A DNA stretch of 64,000 nt from positions 2,713,112-2,777,111 of the forward strand of contig NZ_CP126156.1 in assembly GCF_030127125.1 (NCBI RefSeq), read 5' to 3'. Positions 28,725-37,279 of the stretch are shown in pieces. The notes under the pieces are model-generated. The model saw only the letters and a program-made list of their open reading frames with translations. It made no database searches and was not told where the DNA came from. How positions within the stretch are numbered: the stretch's first letter is position 1; each line of letters starts with the position of its first letter. The position numbers were made by a program, and so were the translations under genes. The stretch comes from Halobaculum litoreum. Its GTDB lineage: Archaea; Halobacteriota; Halobacteria; Halobacteriales; Haloferacaceae.

Positions 28725-31700
28725 ATGACCACGGACGAGATTCGTTCTGATCTGGAGAATTTTGTAGACGATCTCTACCGACGGTTGAACTCGCGCGAGT
28801 TGCAGGAGGTTCTGGACGGCGACATTCGTCGGGAATTGACTGGCGATGATCTCGGCCTGATGACTCTGAATTTACTGGATATCCGCCCGAACGATGGTTG
28901 GAGCGGCACCTGATTGAATACGTTCTTGATGATCTCGGGTTGGATTGGGAACCCCAGCCTTACGGCCGTGACGATGACAGACCGGACTTCGAGGTTCGCG
29001 GCGTCGGCGTTGCGTTGATGGGCGAGAACAAGTCGATGAACAAGATTGACGAAGCCATCTCGGATATGGAGGCATACCTCGTCAACAAGGCGATTGGGCC
29101 AGACTACGGTATCGCCACCGATGGGATCGAGTGGCACCTGATTCGCATCGAGATTGGTGGCGACTTCGCTGACTACCAGACCATCCGCGAGTTGGACTTT
29201 CGTCCGGTTCTGCAGGCCATCGCAGCTGAGCGGGGGTACGTGGACTTCGATGTCGACGTGGATGTTGACGGGGAAATTGAGTCCTTCTGGGACGTGTTTG
29301 CCGAGGAGCACCTTACGAGCCTGCTCACTGAGACTGCGCCACGCGAGCTACGCGACACACGCCGCCGCGGCATTGAGGACTTCTTCGATTTGTACATCGA
29401 GTTACTGTTCGGTCAAGGGAAGGGGGACTACGAGTACAAGACGAATTTGATGGAGGACATAGTGGCCCCGCGTGGGGCCTCGGAGAGTGAGAAGAGGGTA
29501 TTCGCGATCACACTCGTGAACCGGCTGTTCTTCATCAAGTTCCTCGAGGATAAGGGAGTGTTCGATGAGAACGATTTCCTTCTGAAGCGGGTTGAGGCGT
29601 ACCACGAGTACGAGGGGAAATCGCCGGGAACCTTTACGAATCCCAGATCAAGCCGCTGTTCTACAAACTGCTGAACACGCCGCGTCCGGAGCGCGAACCC
29701 AAGTACCGGATGGGGTGGTTCGACGACGCCGACTACCTGAACGGCGGCCTGTTCCGTGAGAACGTGTCGAACGAGCAGGAGTACGTGGTGAAGGACAGGG
29801 TCCTCCCAACCCTCATTGAAGACTTGATTCACCACCAACCTGGGGACGGCGACGGTGGTCTTGACCCCTCAATGATCGGCTCGGTCTTCGAGAAAACCAT
29901 TACCCACCTCGAGTACGAGCGCGATCAACAGGACATCGGGGCCTACTATACGCCGAACGATGTGACTCGAATGATCACCCGGCAAACGGTTGACCCGAAA
30001 GTAAAGGACGAGTTGGTGGACGTGTACGGTGAGTATTCTGGCGTCGAGAAAGACGCGTTCGCCACTCGTCACGAAGACACGTCCCTACAGGAGATGCTGC
30101 GCCACGTAGAAGATAGAGAGGGATGGTTTGGAGACCCCGATGCCACCGAGGACGCGCTCGAGAGGATTAGCAATCTCAGAGTGCTTGACCCTGCGTGTGG
30201 GAGCGGTCACTTCCTCACAACTGCGATGGACGAGCTTCACCGCGTCCAGATGAGTCTGCTGCGGGGGTTGAACGGAGGAGACGAACCAGATGGTGGGACG
30301 GTCTTCGAAGAGAAGAAACAACTCGCGCTCAACTCGATCTACGGCGTCGATGCCGAACCTGTCGGGTGCGAGATTGCGAAGCTGCGCGTATGGTTGAAGA
30401 TCGTTGAGGGCGGGTGGGACGATGACTACGGCCGTCTTCCGAATATCGACGTGAACATCTCGTCCGGGAATTCACTGATCGGTCTCCCAATCGCGGGCAC
30501 GACGACGGCTTCACTCGACATTTCTGACGTGTACGAGACGATTGATGAGGTGCTGGAGCGTCGGATAGAGTACAAGTACGAGGAGGCGGCCGGTGAGAGG
30601 TTGGAGATTGAACGTCTTGAAGAGGAAATTCAACCTGCCCTCAATCGCGAGTTGTTGCGACAGTTGAACTTCGAGTTTGAGACCGAGGTTGAAGACGTGA
30701 CCGAGTTCGATGACGTGGTGGCGTCAATTGACGACGATCTGCTGCACTCGCAGGTGTCGTCGGTGAAGGTGCAACGCGAGGACGACAAGGCACTTACCGA
30801 CGAACAGTTAGAGCGACTCGATGAGGCCGGTTTCGACTACGATGAGTGGCGAGATGTGAACAAGAGCGCGAGATTGGACGTGAAGGAGCGCGAGCAGTCT
30901 AACGGCCACGACGACGAGGATTGGAACACGAAGGAATCTATCGTCGAGGATTTGCGAGGAATGTTGGGGGACGGATTCGTTTTTGACGAGTTCGTGCGCC
31001 GGCCGCTGGAGTATGACTTCGGGAATATCTTCGGCGAGCCTTTCCACTGGTTCGCGGAGTTCCCCGAGGTGTCGCCACGGTACGGCGAGGAGGGTGAAGG
31101 TAGCAGTCGAACGCTCAACTTCGACTTGATCCTCGGAAACCCACCTTACGGGGACATCATGGGACAGAGTGAGAAGGTGTTGACTGACACCTACGACACG
31201 GGTGGTATCAACGACACGGCGGCGCAGTTTGTCGAGCGACAATTGCAGTTGCTTGACGACGGGGGATACTTCGGGAACATCACGACACTCCGACTCGTTT
31301 ACCAGTCTAATCTCAAGCCCGTTCACGACAAGATGCGCGAGACGATGCCGGAGACGCTCATCTCGTGCTTCGCCAGCCGCCCCACATCAGTCTTCGAGAA
31401 TGCCGAGGTGCGGGCGTCCATCATCACGGGGAAGAAGACAAACTCCGAGGAGAGTGGCGAGATTCGAACAAGCGAGTTCGTGCGGATGAATAGCGACAAC
31501 CGCGAGCAAGTGCTGTCGAACACGATTGATTACCACGCCGTCGAGGGGTACGAGTTGGGTGAGAAGATCGGCGTTCACGACTCGAGGTACTCGATGCCGA
31601 AACTGGGGCCACAAGCGCACGTCGATTTGATTGAGACGTTGCGGCAGAAGTCGATAGGAGATGATGGCGAGGTATTCCGCGACCGTGAGCAGGACAGCGA

Positions 31701-32235
31701 GACGCCGCACGTCGTGTGGCGGAGCTACCACCCACGGTATTGGTGCAACCCGTATCTGGAGAACATCTACCCCGCCGGCGAGAAGCCCCGGGATTTCGAA
31801 CCGATGTACTTCGAGTCCGAGTTAGAGCGGCGCACAGTGTTCTGTGTGATGCAGTCGTCGCTGTTCTACCTGTACTGGATGACGTACGGGAACGAGCGTG
31901 ACCTGAACTGGGGACGAGTGCGGGCGTTCCCGATGCCGAGTGATGAGGATATGGAGGATCACCGAGACCGCATCAAGGAGCTGTCCAAGTCGCTGTGGAA
32001 CGGAATGGAGCGCATGTTCGAATCGGAGGGCGTGATTCACGCGGTGCAGTTCAAGCCGATCGTGAACGAGATTGATGAGTTGGTGGGTAAGTTGTACGGT
32101 CTCAACGACGAGATGGTGGAGTATCTTCAGAACTATCACGCGGAATATGGCCGCGGGTTGAGGGACAGTGACTCGGCGTCGTTGGATGAGTTCCTCGATG
32201 AGGAGGAGCGTGAGGCCGTAGCGACCGACGATTAG
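28725..32235 (+). CDS. Type IIG-like restriction-modification enzyme, two frameshifts
   Basis: About 1170 residues once two missing bases are restored: one A near 28859 (present in copy 2) and one A near 29627 in ccgggAAcc (missing in both copies). The N-terminal nuclease-like part has DRPDFEVRGVGVALMGENK (about 84-102), a PD...ExK arrangement. Methyltransferase motif I is VLDPACGSGHFL (about 485), and motif IV NPPYGDIMG (about 804) indicates N6-adenine methylation. A C-terminal specificity region follows. One polypeptide would cut and modify. PglX-like BREX methyltransferases share this organisation, but no other BREX genes are nearby. AT-rich composition suggests transfer. Confidence 0.82.
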
Positions 32236-32498
32236 AATGGACGACGTGGGGAGCGTGTGATATGAGACGATACAGCCCGACACCACTCCCTTGGCGGTGA
32301 TTGAGTCATAAGCCGCGATAGGAGATGGTCGAACAGTCAGATGCAGCAGTCTAAATCGAACGATTTGGCCCACCGTCTGTTAGCGACTGAGGGTTTCAAC
32401 AGAGCCGTCAGGATAAAGCGTGATCACGTTACTGAACTCACACTCTATATTCAGAACGAGACTTATGTCAACTCGGAGGGTCAGCAGAGCCAGTAGCT
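32236..32498. other. Intergenic region between RM and Orc1/Cdc6-like genes
   Basis: This 263-bp region lies between convergent genes. It holds the motif gcgactgagggTTTCAACAGAGC (32381-32405), also found in nearly the same form at 49992-50014. That sequence resembles the terminal repeat of haloarchaeal insertion sequences, read from memory. Otherwise it shows only AT-rich unstructured sequence. No gene is supported. Confidence 0.4.
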
Positions 32499-33494
32499 CT
32501 ACTCAGCGGCGTCAATGGACAGATACCGCGTCCCCCTCCCGCTTCCCTTCTTCCGGATACACCCGTACCGTACGAGGACGTTCAGATACCGGCGGCGGTC
32601 GCGACCGTGCGCGTCCGGGTACTCCACCTCGAAGAGGTCGGCTCCCCAGCCCGTATCTCGCCTGCGTCGTCGATCATGTGCTTCAACAGTCGATGCGGCG
32701 TGTCCAGGCGCTCCACATTGTACCGGCGGATCGACTCCATCGCCGGTTCGCGGACGCCGGCGATCAGCGCCGGCGTGACTCGCTCGTCCCGCGACTTTCC
32801 CTCCAAGTACGCCTCTCGGAGGATCGAGATCGCCTCACGAGCGTTGCCGGCGGCGGTGTCCGCGATCGCTCCAGCGTCCCGTCCGTGATCCCGGACAGGT
32901 CGCCCGCGTCGACGCGCGCCTGGAGGATGTCGACGAGTTCCGACTGACTGTACCGGCTGAGTTCGATGTGCGGGCCGGTGCGGAGTCGCGACGACGCGCG
33001 GCGTCGAGGCGTGCGGCGAACCGCTCGTATTCGTGGACGACGAACAGCGGCGTCACGCCGTCCGCCTCGAACAGCACGTGCGGAAGGTGTTCGTCCTCGA
33101 TGTGTTCCGCCTCGTCGAGCGTGAGGACGATCGGCGAGTCGGCGTCCTCCATCTGCGCGAGGTACGACGACGCGGCGTCCGCCTTCGGTGACGAGCGGGT
33201 TTTGAGTCCGGCGTCGACCAACGCCTCTTCGAGGATCGCGGCGCGCGAGCGCGTCCGGAGGCAGTCGACGTGCGCGGTGTTTACCGCCGTCTCCCGGCGA
33301 AGTTCGCGGACGGCGAACCGCGAGACGGCCGTCTTGCCCGCGCCGGTCGGCCCCGAGATACAGATCGGGTACGCTGGGCGGTCCGAGCGCAGCGGGTCCA
33401 GGGCGTTCGCGAGCTGCCCAAGCGCGGCGTCGCGGTGGGGCATCCGCTCGGGGACGCGGTCGAGTTCCAGGACCCGCGGGACGGATGTACTCAC
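32499..33494 (-). CDS. Orc1/Cdc6-like AAA+ ATPase, several frameshifts
   Basis: The start GTG 33492-33494 overlaps the upstream stop as GTGA; stop TAG at 32499-32501; about 330 residues. Walker A is CISGPTGAGKTAV (about residue 48) and Walker B IVLTLDEAEHIED (about 125). Sensor-like strand PLFVVHEYERFAARLD and a C-terminal winged-helix region (PHRLLKHMI, RRYLNVLVRYGCIRKKGSGR) follow. Comparison with copy 2 shows missing bases here near 33000, 32868 and 32642. The family binds origins and loads MCM; element-borne copies often drive plasmid replication. A regulatory AAA+ role cannot be excluded. Confidence 0.75.
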
Positions 33495-33847
33495 TCCGCC
33501 CGCCATTGGTGCCGCGGGTGAATCCAATCCCAATCCTCGAGGTCGACTTCCGCGAAGTAGTCCTCGCGACCGGCGTACCGGATCTCCTCGGGCGCGTCCC
33601 GGGCGAGGTCGTCGACGCCGTCGACGCCGAATCCCGCGGCGACCACATGGTTCCAGAAGTAGTCCCAGAAGAGGGCGACCTCGCACTCGTTCACGAGGCC
33701 GAGCAGTTCGTAGCGCCCTTCGTCGGCATCGGTGAGGTGGCGGGTCAGCGTGATCGCTTCGCTCGGGGAGCGGTGTTCGGCGATCGTCCACGCGAGTTCC
33801 CCTTTCACGTGAGTAAAGAGGCCGTGTTTCGGGGTTGACTTTGACAT
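33491..33847 (-). CDS. Small acidic partner protein of the Orc1/Cdc6-like gene
   Basis: 118 residues from ATG 33845-33847 (MSKSTPKHGLFTHVKGELAW). Tryptophan- and acid-rich: ECEVALFWDYFWNHVV and VDLEDWDWIHPRHQW. Its TGA overlaps the GTG start of the ATPase gene, so both are translated together. No domain is recognised; a regulator or loader partner of the ATPase is possible. An imperfect copy exists at 62.4-62.75 kb. Confidence 0.65.
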   Translation of the reverse strand: MSKSTPKHGLFTHVKGELAWTIAEHRSPSEAITLTRHLTDADEGRYELLGLVNECEVALFWDYFWNHVVAAGFGVDGVDDLARDAPEEIRYAGREDYFAEVDLEDWDWIHPRHQWRAE

Positions 33848-34052
33848 CAACTCGTTACCAACACGGTTTGGTATTAGAAGCGAGCCAAGGGCGGAGTGTA
33901 AGTAGAGGCACCCGGATGCGGGGGTGTTTCCCTTGTGAAAGTGATGCCTTATCACGAAAATGGTAGTCGGTGGCTGTAAATCACCTAATAAGCGCTTAGC
34001 GCAATATCAGTAGCAAGTTCGGTGTATTCTTAACACACATACCTACAAGAGT
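33848..34052. promoter_or_regulatory. Divergent promoter region with two palindromes
   Basis: This 205-bp AT-rich gap separates the ATPase operon (minus) and a membrane-protein gene (plus). TACCAA / TTGGTA at 33856-33873, immediately upstream of the minus-strand start, is a likely operator. A perfect 10-bp palindrome TAAGCGCTTA lies at 33989-33998, and GTGAT / ATCAC at about 33940-33955. The TATA-like attcttaacac lies 25-30 bp before ATG 34053. An origin cannot be excluded. Confidence 0.45.
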
Positions 34053-34736
34053 ATGATTATGGAGTCAGGCGTTCTCATGCAATTGGCTTTCGGCCGGAGT
34101 CTCGTTTTTGTTTCGTATATATTACTGCCCGGATATATCGCATATAAGATGTTTTTGCGGGCGAGTATTGATAAAGATAGTTTTGCCCAGTACGACCGGA
34201 TTTTCCTGACATCTATCTTTGGTGCGGTCTCATTGATATCATACGCATTACTTCATAAGCTAAATTTGGGGGCTTGGATGGACTTCATCCTCAGTAACAA
34301 TGGAATTTGGTGGTCGTGGGAAGTATTCGGGTCTCGGCGAATTCTACTATCTGAATTGGGATCAAATTCTATAATTGACTTCGGATTCGGTCTATCAGGA
34401 CAGGTAATTATTATCTCAATGGTAGGTTATGCAGTCGGAACCCTCTACGCCAGACATGATTTGAGAAGTCACAGAAGTGAACCCTGGGAGACTCTGCTAC
34501 AGAATGCAATGGTTGGTAGTGGAGTTGAGGTTGTGATGACTGATGGAACTACTGTTACTGGAAGATTAGTCCGTATTGGAATTAACTCATCTGAAAATGA
34601 TCTGCTTATTCGTCCGGAAGAAACTGATTCACCAGACGAGACACAGGGGGGTGTCATCTACATAAATTCCGACAATTTGAGCCAACTCCGACTATTTGAA
34701 CCAGTAGGTCCTACGGTAGTTGATCTCACTGAGTGA
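34053..34736 (+). CDS. Membrane protein with C-terminal soluble domain (DUF6338-like)
   Basis: 227 residues of unusually AT-rich codons. Three membrane segments are seen at about 12-33, 50-67 and 110-130. A cytoplasmic domain of about 80 residues follows, whose strand pattern GVEVVMTDGTTVTGRLVRIG and NDLLIRPEE resembles a small beta-barrel. The architecture resembles the DUF6338 family (from memory). Composition differs sharply from the host, suggesting recent acquisition. Copy 2 carries a one-base deletion in a G-run at about 63173. Confidence 0.6.
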   Translation: MIMESGVLMQLAFGRSLVFVSYILLPGYIAYKMFLRASIDKDSFAQYDRIFLTSIFGAVSLISYALLHKLNLGAWMDFILSNNGIWWSWEVFGSRRILLSELGSNSIIDFGFGLSGQVIIISMVGYAVGTLYARHDLRSHRSEPWETLLQNAMVGSGVEVVMTDGTTVTGRLVRIGINSSENDLLIRPEETDSPDETQGGVIYINSDNLSQLRLFEPVGPTVVDLTE

Positions 34737-34982
34737 AACACGGGGTCGCGCGCCAATGTCACGGGGATCCTCGATGTATGCACGCCGGCCGTATGCACAC
34801 CCCTTACGAGCGGGGGTCCTCGTGCATACATCCGGACGGTCGCTCGCGTCGAGTCCGCAGCTCCGAGCGGCCGCGCGGGTGGGGGGTATATAATGCGCGA
34901 CCCGTCCAGTAACTCCAGATCGACGCGATCCGGACTCCGCTCATACATACGGTTATAAACGGGGGGAGGTCAGCCGCCGAAT
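34737..34982. promoter_or_regulatory. Promoter/operator region of the ribbon-helix-helix gene
   Basis: This 246-bp region has an inverted repeat ATGTATGCAC (34774-34783) / GTGCATACAT (34822-34831), with a third half-site GTATGCAC at 34791-34798. A TATA element (gtatataatg) at about 34887-34896 and another (ggttataaac) at about 34950-34959 lie ahead of ATG 34983. The second gives a leaderless transcript. The half-sites fit a dimeric DNA-binding protein such as the one encoded next. Copy 2 has several small indels here. Confidence 0.5.
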
Positions 34983-35243
34983 ATGGGCACCGACCGAACG
35001 ACCCTACGTCTCTCGGACGAACGGAAACGACTGCTGGACCAAGCCGCCGGGATCGTCGCGGACGGCGACGACGACCCGCCGCGGTCCGACGTGATCGACG
35101 CGGCGTTGACCCACCTCGTCCAATCGGCGCGGAACGTTGAGGACGCGAGGCAGGACTACGACCCGCGCACGATCCAAGATATCGCGAACACTGACGTTCT
35201 CGGGCTGTACTACCGGACGAGTATCGAAAGTCGGTGGCGCTAG
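34983..35243 (+). CDS. Ribbon-helix-helix type small DNA-binding protein
   Basis: 86 residues starting MGTDRTTLRLSDERKRLLDQAA: a short beta strand (TTLRLS) followed by two helices, then PPRSDVIDAALTHLVQSA, the usual ribbon-helix-helix layout. The C-terminal 30 residues are extended and acidic. It is common on haloarchaeal plasmids as a copy-number or partition regulator. Inverted repeats upstream suggest autoregulation. In copy 2 the 5' end is present but truncated by the window and shifted by an extra C. Confidence 0.7.
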   Translation: MGTDRTTLRLSDERKRLLDQAAGIVADGDDDPPRSDVIDAALTHLVQSARNVEDARQDYDPRTIQDIANTDVLGLYYRTSIESRWR

Positions 35244-35430
35244 ACAAATTGATTTCAGACGGAATAGTGGCAGGTCTGAATCCGTCAATCCAGGATGGGA
35301 CTGTGAGGCGTGGTGTGCTGGATACCGTGGTTTTCGAGAACTCGCGCTCCTCACACCGAACCGAAGTAGTTGGATGCAGCGTAAATTATCACGCGGCAAT
35401 TTAACATAAGGAACTGGCAAGGCTTAGATC

Positions 35431-36741
35431 ATGGACGAGCGGTTCCACGACGCATATCAACAAATTTGGAAACGGCCCGGAACCGACGAAGTACGTGTAA
35501 AAATGGGCCGGGGATCCGTGTTCAAGAGGAATCTACACGGAGCCATTCGAGATCTTGGACTTGAAAGAGACTATCACCGAATCACAAATAGTGGTCTATT
35601 TAACAAATTCGCCGATGGCCTCATTGAAATAGCCGAAACCCACGGAACAAACCTCACTGAAGACGAGTTCAATGCTCACTTTCAAACTAAGAAGGAAGAA
35701 ATTTTCTCGGATTGGTTAGGAGCACCACCAGCCACGTACACGGTGGTTTTCCCAATTATGATTCGGAGCAAACACTTCCCGGATGAAGTCAAACTCTACG
35801 AGTCAAAAGCAGAGCAGATCGACGAAGCCCGATGGGAACATTATCTCACAGCGGCCGAGAATGACGATGATTCTGATTTTGGTTCTTTCCTTGATGCACT
35901 ACCTAATGACTACTCTGACCACCCGCTGAAACGGCGTGAATGGACTTTCTTGATGGTCGAAATTAATGCTCGGGATCAGTCCTACGCGTTACGCAGGGTT
36001 TCGGAGCTTGTCGAAACGCGCTTCGCCGAGATGAATTTCTTTGAAGAATTGTGGACCGCAGGTATGCCACGACCGGGAAATTCGACCCGTCCTCCCTACG
36101 AGAAGTGGACTAGACATCAAGAACCACCATTCTACCTCATATTTCAGGAAGGGAATTTCGTTTCGCATCGGCCAATGGATTTCGATTATCGACGGACAGT
36201 GGGTCGGTTCCACTTCAACCATACAGATAATGTTGATACAATAAGTGATATCCCGACATTCGATTACGATGCTGACAAAGGAACTTATGAAGGATATCTC
36301 ATCAGTGCTCTACTTGCGTACCAAGATGGGATAACCGAACGGTCTGTCCGGCAATCGTTCTTCAGTTTTTGGAGAGGTATTGAGATCCTCACAAACACCA
36401 GTAACTATTCGAATGCTGGCGATTTTGACAAAATGGTTGACCGTGCTGAGTTCGCGTTATCGTATCATCATGACGGTGACGACTCGCTTCGTCCCGAATT
36501 GAAGCGTGCAATCGATGAGATAGAAGAGAAACGCCACGAGCTGGTTCATGAAGGGCTGAAGACCGAGATACATCAGGGGCACCGCAATGGGGCAAAATTA
36601 CTACTAGACGGGTTGTTACTCCTATACATCGACAAATTCGGCCAATGGGATCTTGAGGATATGTCCTCTTTCCTAAATTACGGAGTCGAATATCAAGAAA
36701 AGGTTCATTTCTTCACAACCTTGCTGAAGGATCTATCGTAG
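35431..36741 (+). CDS. HEPN-like protein, candidate defence or toxin gene
   Basis: 436 residues, AT-rich. The N-terminal 300 residues have no recognised domain (aromatic-rich, with TYTVVFPIMIRSKHF and EWTFLMVEIN). The C-terminal 130 residues are helical: VRQSFFSFWRGIEIL, then KRHELVHEGLKTE at about 366-378, and a final helix LLLDGLLLLYIDKFGQW. RHELVH is the R-x4-H arrangement of HEPN ribonucleases, with a polar residue after Arg. The layout (large N-terminal sensor, C-terminal HEPN) resembles ApeA-type anti-virus proteins; similarity is by layout only. It sits alone in cargo DNA. Confidence 0.55.
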   Translation: MDERFHDAYQQIWKRPGTDEVRVKMGRGSVFKRNLHGAIRDLGLERDYHRITNSGLFNKFADGLIEIAETHGTNLTEDEFNAHFQTKKEEIFSDWLGAPPATYTVVFPIMIRSKHFPDEVKLYESKAEQIDEARWEHYLTAAENDDDSDFGSFLDALPNDYSDHPLKRREWTFLMVEINARDQSYALRRVSELVETRFAEMNFFEELWTAGMPRPGNSTRPPYEKWTRHQEPPFYLIFQEGNFVSHRPMDFDYRRTVGRFHFNHTDNVDTISDIPTFDYDADKGTYEGYLISALLAYQDGITERSVRQSFFSFWRGIEILTNTSNYSNAGDFDKMVDRAEFALSYHHDGDDSLRPELKRAIDEIEEKRHELVHEGLKTEIHQGHRNGAKLLLDGLLLLYIDKFGQWDLEDMSSFLNYGVEYQEKVHFFTTLLKDLS

Positions 36742-36843
36742 GGGAACCACAATTAATAACTATGTGATGAGGGACTCGCGTCAATATTCCTCTCCCTTAG
36801 CGAAACATATTACCAACTGGATTACAAGCGGATCCACTCGCGA

Positions 36844-37125
36844 TTAATCTGCTCGTGAGACTCGACCTGAAGTAGCATCGTTCTCCAAGAGGATCTGCCC
36901 GGCGACCCGCCGGATCGGCGCGCACTCGTGCAGCTCCGGGACGTATCCGTCCTCGGGGACGCGCACGAGGTACGTCCGCTCTCCCAGCCGCTCGGTGAAC
37001 GCCGTCGTGTTCTCGGGAAGGTCGCCCTCGTCGTCGAGGATCCCGTCCCGCTCCAGAAAGTCCGACCGCTCCAGCACGATCCCGACCGAGTCGGTCCCGA
37101 TCTTCCGTAGCTGTCTGTGTGGCAT
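36844..37125 (-). CDS. AbrB/SpoVT-like small regulator
   Basis: 93 residues. The N-terminal RKIGTDSVGIVLERSDFLERDGILDDEGDL matches the swapped-hairpin AbrB pattern (strand, turn, strand, then acidic hydrophobic segment). Proteins of this type act as transition-state regulators or antitoxins. It is divergent from the membrane-protein operon, so it may control it. A minus-strand TATA (gttttatcac) 25 bp upstream indicates a leaderless transcript. Confidence 0.6.
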   Translation of the reverse strand: MPHRQLRKIGTDSVGIVLERSDFLERDGILDDEGDLPENTTAFTERLGERTYLVRVPEDGYVPELHECAPIRRVAGQILLENDATSGRVSRAD

Positions 37126-37279
37126 ATTCGGCGGCTACCCTCGGGGTGTGATAAAACCCCGCCCGAGGGGAGGGCACCCCAAGGGGACCCCCACGGGGAA
37201 CCCGCTGTTCAAGTCAGGGTATTAGTGAGGGGGAGGGTTCGCCGCCCGTATCGGCCCGCGGTCGGCCGACGGAGAACCT
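37126..37279. promoter_or_regulatory. Divergent promoter of the structural operon and AbrB-like gene
   Basis: This 154-bp region has the inverted repeat CCCTCGGG (37138-37145) / CCCGAGGG (37162-37169), enclosing a TATA element for the minus-strand gene. Towards the plus-strand operon, gggtattagtg at about 37217-37227 is the best TATA candidate, giving a leader of about 30 bp. G/C blocks (GGGGACCCCC, ACGGGGAACCC) fill the middle. Confidence 0.45.

Noticed and set aside
28725..32235. BREX or DISARM defence island
   Set aside because: Only the methyltransferase/nuclease gene is present; no PglZ, BrxC, BrxL or helicase genes flank it.
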